Positions 6,035-9,357 of a stretch of DNA of 9,357 bases are shown piece after piece (within the stretch, counting starts at the first letter, position 1; every line of letters starts with the position of its first letter). Source of the stretch: an uncultured Collinsella sp. (GTDB lineage Bacteria > Actinomycetota > Coriobacteriia > Coriobacteriales > Coriobacteriaceae); NCBI GenBank assembly GCA_900752475.1, contig CAADVJ010000102.1, forward strand, positions 1 to 9,357. The letters are read 5' to 3'. The notes under the pieces were generated by a model, which was not told the origin of the DNA, did no database searches, and saw only the letters and a list, made by a program, of their open reading frames with translations. Position numbers and translations under genes: made by a program.

Positions 6035-7102
6035 TTGGATAAGAACGAGCTGCAAAAGCGTATGGAACAGGCCATTCGTCTGACGGCACCTGGCCAGCCG
6101 ATCCGCACCGCCCTCGACATGATCATTGCCGGTCACCTGGGTGCCCTTATCTGCGTCGGCGACACCGAAAACGTGCTTGCTGCCGGTAACGACGGCTTCC
6201 CGCTCAACATTTCGTTTACCTCGAACCGCCTGTTCGAGCTTTCCAAGATGGACGGCGCCATCGTTATCGATGGCGACCTCACCCAGATCCTGCGCGCCAA
6301 CTTCCACCTCAATCCCGATCCCTCGCTTGCCACGAGTGAGACGGGCATGCGTCACCGTACTGCCGCTCGCATGTCGGTGCTCACCGACGCCATCGTGATC
6401 TCGGTTTCGGCTCGTCGTGCCGTCGTCAACGTGTACGTCCACGGCAAGAGCTACGAGATCCAGCCCGTCACCACCATCATGAGCTCGGTCAACCAGCTCG
6501 TCGCCACGCTCCAGACTACCCGTCAGTCGCTCGATCGCTCCCTGCTGCGCCTGACGGCCCTCGAACTCGACGACTACGTCACGCTCGCCGACATCACCGG
6601 CATCTTCTCGAGTTTCGAGATCATGCAGCAGGCAAAGACCGAGCTTAAGGATTGCATTGTCAAGCTGGGCAACCAGGGCAAGCTCGTGCAGATGCAGCTC
6701 GAGCAGCTCGCGGGCTCCAGCATGGATACCGAATACGACTTGATGATCCGCGACTACGCAAGCGATTCCTCTGAGGCCAACGCCGAGAAGATCCGCGCCG
6801 AGCTGAGCCGCATGACGCCTAAGGACCTGTCCGACCCGCAGCACGTGGCGGCAGTTCTGGGCTATGACGACCTGGACGAGGACTCCGTCATGACGCCGCT
6901 GGGCCTGCGCACGCTTTCGCGCGTGTCCGTCGTGCGCGACGGCGTGGCCGAGAAGATCGTCGACGAGTATGGCTCGCTGCAGGAGCTCATGGACGACATC
7001 AGCGAGGATCCGGAGCGCCTGGGCGACTTTGGCGTTAACAACCCTGCCATTCTTGCGGACTCGCTGTACCGCATGAAGGGCACCAAACAGGGGAACGCAT
7101 AA
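6035..7102 (+). CDS. disA: DNA integrity scanning protein DisA, diadenylate cyclase
   Basis: The 355-residue protein (B. subtilis DisA: 360) makes cyclic di-AMP from two ATP, and in the family forms an octamer that scans DNA for branched structures. The N-terminal DAC domain (about 1-140) shows the catalytic DGA (73-75) and RHR (106-108) within SETGMRHRTAAR. A helical linker spans about 150-290, and a C-terminal helix-hairpin-helix region about 295-350. Two deviations from B. subtilis DisA are visible: RHRTAAR in place of RHRTAER, and a degenerate hairpin (GDFGVNNPA in place of EGIGEVRA). The start is TTG: GGGAG (6023-6027) lies 7 bases upstream, an in-frame stop lies at 5999, and no in-frame ATG precedes it. 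A later ATG at 6062 is a weaker option. It heads a tight cluster; its stop overlaps the ispD start by one base (TAATG). Confidence 0.94.
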   Translation: MDKNELQKRMEQAIRLTAPGQPIRTALDMIIAGHLGALICVGDTENVLAAGNDGFPLNISFTSNRLFELSKMDGAIVIDGDLTQILRANFHLNPDPSLATSETGMRHRTAARMSVLTDAIVISVSARRAVVNVYVHGKSYEIQPVTTIMSSVNQLVATLQTTRQSLDRSLLRLTALELDDYVTLADITGIFSSFEIMQQAKTELKDCIVKLGNQGKLVQMQLEQLAGSSMDTEYDLMIRDYASDSSEANAEKIRAELSRMTPKDLSDPQHVAAVLGYDDLDEDSVMTPLGLRTLSRVSVVRDGVAEKIVDEYGSLQELMDDISEDPERLGDFGVNNPAILADSLYRMKGTKQGNA

Positions 7103-7830
7103 TGGCGCCCGTATGCGCCGTGGTCGTTGCCGGTGGCAGCGGCCAGCGCTTTGGTAACCCCGGTGGCAAGCAGCTCGTTAATGTGGCGGGCCGTCCGCTT
7201 ATGAGCTGGTCCATCCGCGCGTTCGATCGTAGCGACAAGGTCGGCCACATCGTCGTGGTTTGCCCTGCCGAGCGTCGTGCCGAGATGCGCCGCTTGGCCA
7301 TCGACCCGTTTGACTATGACACGCCCATCAGCTTTGCCGATGCCGGCGATACCCGTCAGGATTCCACCCGTGCCGGCGTGCATGCGGTTCCGGCGGGCTT
7401 TGAATACGTCGCCATTCACGATGGCGCTCGTCCGCTCATTACGACCGAGGCCATCGACCACGCTATCGACGTGCTCGTGAGCGACCGCTCGCTCGACGGT
7501 GTCGTGTGCGGCCAGCCCGCGATCGACACGCTCAAGATCGTCGATGGCGACAATATCGTCGAGACGCCGCCGCGTGAGCTTTATTGGGCTGCACAGACGC
7601 CGCAGATCTTTAGTGTCGACGCCATGAAGCGCGCCCATGCCGCGGCGATTGCCGAGGGCTTTATCGGTACCGATGATTCGTCGCTGGTCGAGCGCATGGG
7701 TGGGCGCGTCCGCTGCGTCCAGAGCCCGCGCGATAACCTTAAGGTGACGGTGCCCGAGGACCTGCGTCCCGTAACCGCGATCCTGCTTGGCCGCATGGCC
7801 GAGGGAGAGGACCTTCCCCATGTTCAGTAA
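7102..7830 (+). CDS. ispD: 2-C-methyl-D-erythritol 4-phosphate cytidylyltransferase
   Basis: The 242-residue enzyme transfers CMP from CTP to methylerythritol phosphate, the third step of the MEP route to isoprenoid precursors, in the cytoplasm. Family signatures in order: the nucleotide loop AVVVAGGSGQRFG (6-18) with Lys23, GDTRQDSTRAG (82-92), AIHDGARPLI (104-113), AAQTPQIF (163-170), TDDSSLVE (190-197) and NLKVTVPEDL (212-221) with Lys214. These correspond to the E. coli IspD motifs for CTP, metal and substrate. The ATG at 7102 overlaps the disA stop by one base and follows AGGGGA (7089-7094), so translation is probably coupled. It overlaps ispF by 11 bases. Nothing essential is missing. 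Confidence 0.95.
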   Translation: MAPVCAVVVAGGSGQRFGNPGGKQLVNVAGRPLMSWSIRAFDRSDKVGHIVVVCPAERRAEMRRLAIDPFDYDTPISFADAGDTRQDSTRAGVHAVPAGFEYVAIHDGARPLITTEAIDHAIDVLVSDRSLDGVVCGQPAIDTLKIVDGDNIVETPPRELYWAAQTPQIFSVDAMKRAHAAAIAEGFIGTDDSSLVERMGGRVRCVQSPRDNLKVTVPEDLRPVTAILLGRMAEGEDLPHVQ

Positions 7831-8314
7831 CCTGCGCATTGGCCATGGCTACGACGTTCACCGTCTGGTGGAGGGGCGTCGATGTATCATCGGCGGTGTC
7901 GACATTCCCTACGAGCGCGGCCTGCTGGGCCACTCGGATGCCGATGTGCTCGCGCACGCCTTGGCCGACGCCATTCTGGGCGCCTGTCGCGGGGGAGACA
8001 TCGGCAAGCTATTCCCCGATACCGACCCCGCCTATGAGGGTGCCGATTCGATGGTGCTGCTCGCCCGCGTAATGGACTATGCGCGCGAGCTGGGCTTTGA
8101 GTTTGTCGATGCCGATTGCACCATTGCCTGTCAGCAACCCAAGATCACCCCGCACCGCGATGCCATGCGCGCCAACCTTGCCCATGCCCTGGGCGTTGAC
8201 GTCGAAAACGTGGGCGTCGCCGCCACTACGACCGAAAAGCTCGGTTGGGAAGGCCAGGGCGAGGGAATCGGCGCCTGGGCCGTCTGCCTGCTACAGAAAA
8301 CCGTTAAGGAGTAA
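7820..8314 (+). CDS. ispF: 2-C-methyl-D-erythritol 2,4-cyclodiphosphate synthase
   Basis: The 164-residue enzyme cyclises CDP-methylerythritol phosphate with release of CMP, the fifth step of the MEP pathway; the family works as a trimer with active sites between subunits. Metal ligands are Asp12 and His14 in GHGYDVHR and His46 in HSDADVLAHALADAILGA, all four residues later than in E. coli (8, 10, 42). Other signatures: GDIGKLFPDTDP (59-70), ADCTIACQQPKITPH and ATTTEKLGWEGQGEGIGA. The ATG at 7820 is preferred: the protein then begins MFSNLRIGHGYDVH as is usual, and GGAGAGG (7804-7810) lies upstream. The start lies inside the end of ispD (11-base overlap), suggesting coupled translation. IspD and IspF are often adjacent or fused; here they are separate. 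The intervening kinase gene ispE is not in this window. Confidence 0.95.
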   Translation: MFSNLRIGHGYDVHRLVEGRRCIIGGVDIPYERGLLGHSDADVLAHALADAILGACRGGDIGKLFPDTDPAYEGADSMVLLARVMDYARELGFEFVDADCTIACQQPKITPHRDAMRANLAHALGVDVENVGVAATTTEKLGWEGQGEGIGAWAVCLLQKTVKE

Positions 8315-8317
8315 CGA

Positions 8318-9357
8318 ATGCGTATCTACAACAGCGCTACCCATAAAAAGGAAGAGTTCCAGCCCATCGAGTCCGGCAAGGTCCGCATGTACGTGTGCGG
8401 CCCCACGGTCTACGACAACATCCACATCGGCAACGCCCGTACGTTCATCAGCTTTGACGTGATTCGCCGCTGGCTCATCGCGAGCGGTTACGAGGTCACG
8501 TTCGCCCAGAACCTCACCGATGTCGACGACAAGATCATCAAGCGCGCCAACGAGCAGGGCCGCACTGCCGCCGAGGTCGCAACGGAGTTCTCCGACAAGT
8601 TCATCGGCGTCATGCGCGCCGCCAACGTGCTCGATCCGGATGTGCGTCCTCGTGCCACCAAAGAGATCGGCCCCATGATCGCCATGATCAAGACGCTTAT
8701 CGAGCAGGGCCATGCCTATGCCGCCGATAACGGCGACGTGTACTTTGCCGTGCGCAGCGATCCCAACTATGGTCAGGTCTCGGGCCGCAACATCGACGAC
8801 CTTATGGTTGGCGCGCGCATCGAGGAGAACGAGGACAAGAACGACCCGCTCGACTTTGCCCTGTGGAAGGCCGCCAAGCCCGGCGAGCCCAGCTGGCCGA
8901 GCCCCTGGGGCGAGGGCCGTCCCGGTTGGCACACCGAGTGCGCCGCCATGGTGCATCGCTACCTGGGCACTCCGATCGACATCCACGGCGGCGGCTCCGA
9001 CCTTGCCTTCCCGCATCACGAGAACGAGTGCGCTCAGGCCACCTGCGCCTGGCACCAGGGCTTCTCCAACACCTGGATGCACACGGGCATGCTGCTGGTA
9101 GACGGCGAGAAGATGTCCAAGTCGCTCGGCAACTTCTTTACGCTGGCCGAGGTCCTCGAGCAGCACTCCGCTGCCGCCCTGCGTCTGCTGATGCTGCAGA
9201 CGAGCTATCGCTCGCCGCTCGACTTTTCTTGGGAGCGCCTGGAGGGTGCCGAGAACTCGCTCACGCGTATCGCCGGTACGGTCGAGAACCTGCGTTGGGC
9301 CGCGAACCACGCGACGGCCGATGCCGACGAAGCGGCTGGCGGGGGGGTTGTCCCCCA
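8318..9357 (+). CDS. cysS: Cysteinyl-tRNA synthetase, N-terminal part (partial at right edge)
   Basis: About 346 residues are present and the frame is still open at the window end. This class I synthetase charges tRNA-Cys. The sequence shows CGPTVYDNIHIGNA with zinc ligand Cys27 and the HIGH-type signature HIGN (36-39). It also has LTDVDDKIIKRA (67-78), WHTEC with Cys208, GGGSDLAFPHHENE with His233 and Glu237, and the KMSKS loop (265-269). All zinc ligands sit one residue earlier than in E. coli CysS (28, 209, 234, 238). The ATG at 8318 has AAGGAG (8306-8311) six bases upstream, overlapping the end of ispF, and only 3 bases separate the two genes. The C-terminal anticodon-binding part is outside the window. 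A run of seven Gs at 9341-9347 lies near the cut, but the frame reads sensibly through it. Confidence 0.95.
   Translation, partial: MRIYNSATHKKEEFQPIESGKVRMYVCGPTVYDNIHIGNARTFISFDVIRRWLIASGYEVTFAQNLTDVDDKIIKRANEQGRTAAEVATEFSDKFIGVMRAANVLDPDVRPRATKEIGPMIAMIKTLIEQGHAYAADNGDVYFAVRSDPNYGQVSGRNIDDLMVGARIEENEDKNDPLDFALWKAAKPGEPSWPSPWGEGRPGWHTECAAMVHRYLGTPIDIHGGGSDLAFPHHENECAQATCAWHQGFSNTWMHTGMLLVDGEKMSKSLGNFFTLAEVLEQHSAAALRLLMLQTSYRSPLDFSWERLEGAENSLTRIAGTVENLRWAANHATADADEAAGGGVVP

Noticed and set aside
6005..6844. 279-codon open frame on the minus strand opposite disA
   Set aside because: It is a shadow of disA caused by codon bias, with no recognisable family.
7787..7819. Upstream start for ispF
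   Set aside because: The 11 extra residues lie wholly within ispD and are not part of the IspF fold. The ATG at 7820 gives the usual N-terminus.
8291..9310. 339-codon open frame on the minus strand opposite cysS
   Set aside because: cysS has complete CysRS signatures across the same bases. The antisense translation shows no domain and has no plausible ribosome site context.

Overview
The window reads as chromosomal DNA from a high-GC Gram-positive bacterium. The best guess is Actinomycetota, class Coriobacteriia (Collinsella-like). This rests on the strong C/G preference at third codon positions, a ClpC with a UVR-like middle domain, a M20C dipeptidase, and the order disA-ispD-ispF-cysS. The taxon is inferred from style and gene content, not from a marker gene.

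Left part, plus strand: the C-terminal two thirds of a ClpC-type AAA+ unfoldase enters from the left edge and ends at a hairpin. After a roughly 200-base gap comes pepD, a complete M20C aminoacyl-histidine dipeptidase with every metal ligand present. It is closed by a strong intrinsic terminator. Both genes concern protein and peptide turnover.

Middle part, minus strand: a hipBA toxin-antitoxin module has a complete HipA Ser/Thr kinase and a HipB antitoxin with an unusually long C-terminal tail. In front of hipB lie three copies of one 16-bp box, spaced exactly 27 bp centre to centre. Two of them form a perfect 16-bp inverted repeat. Upstream on the same strand is mntP, a six-helix manganese exporter. 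It is preceded by a yybP-ykoY-type Mn2+ riboswitch whose closing stem overlaps a long intrinsic terminator. Past the terminator, the leader can also pair with the mntP Shine-Dalgarno sequence, suggesting a second level of control.

Right part, plus strand: divergent from mntP is a tightly packed run, disA-ispD-ispF-cysS. DisA is a c-di-AMP synthase, IspD and IspF are two MEP-pathway isoprenoid enzymes, and CysS is cysteinyl-tRNA synthetase, cut by the right edge. The junctions are a 1-base overlap, an 11-base overlap and a 3-base gap, so co-transcription and translational coupling are likely. The mntP-disA gap holds, besides the riboswitch, a nested inverted repeat I could not assign.

Most genes are housekeeping families. 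The parts that go beyond routine annotation are the phased hipBA operator, the HipB tail, the two-tier mntP leader, the unassigned nested repeat before disA, and a degenerate helix-hairpin-helix in DisA.
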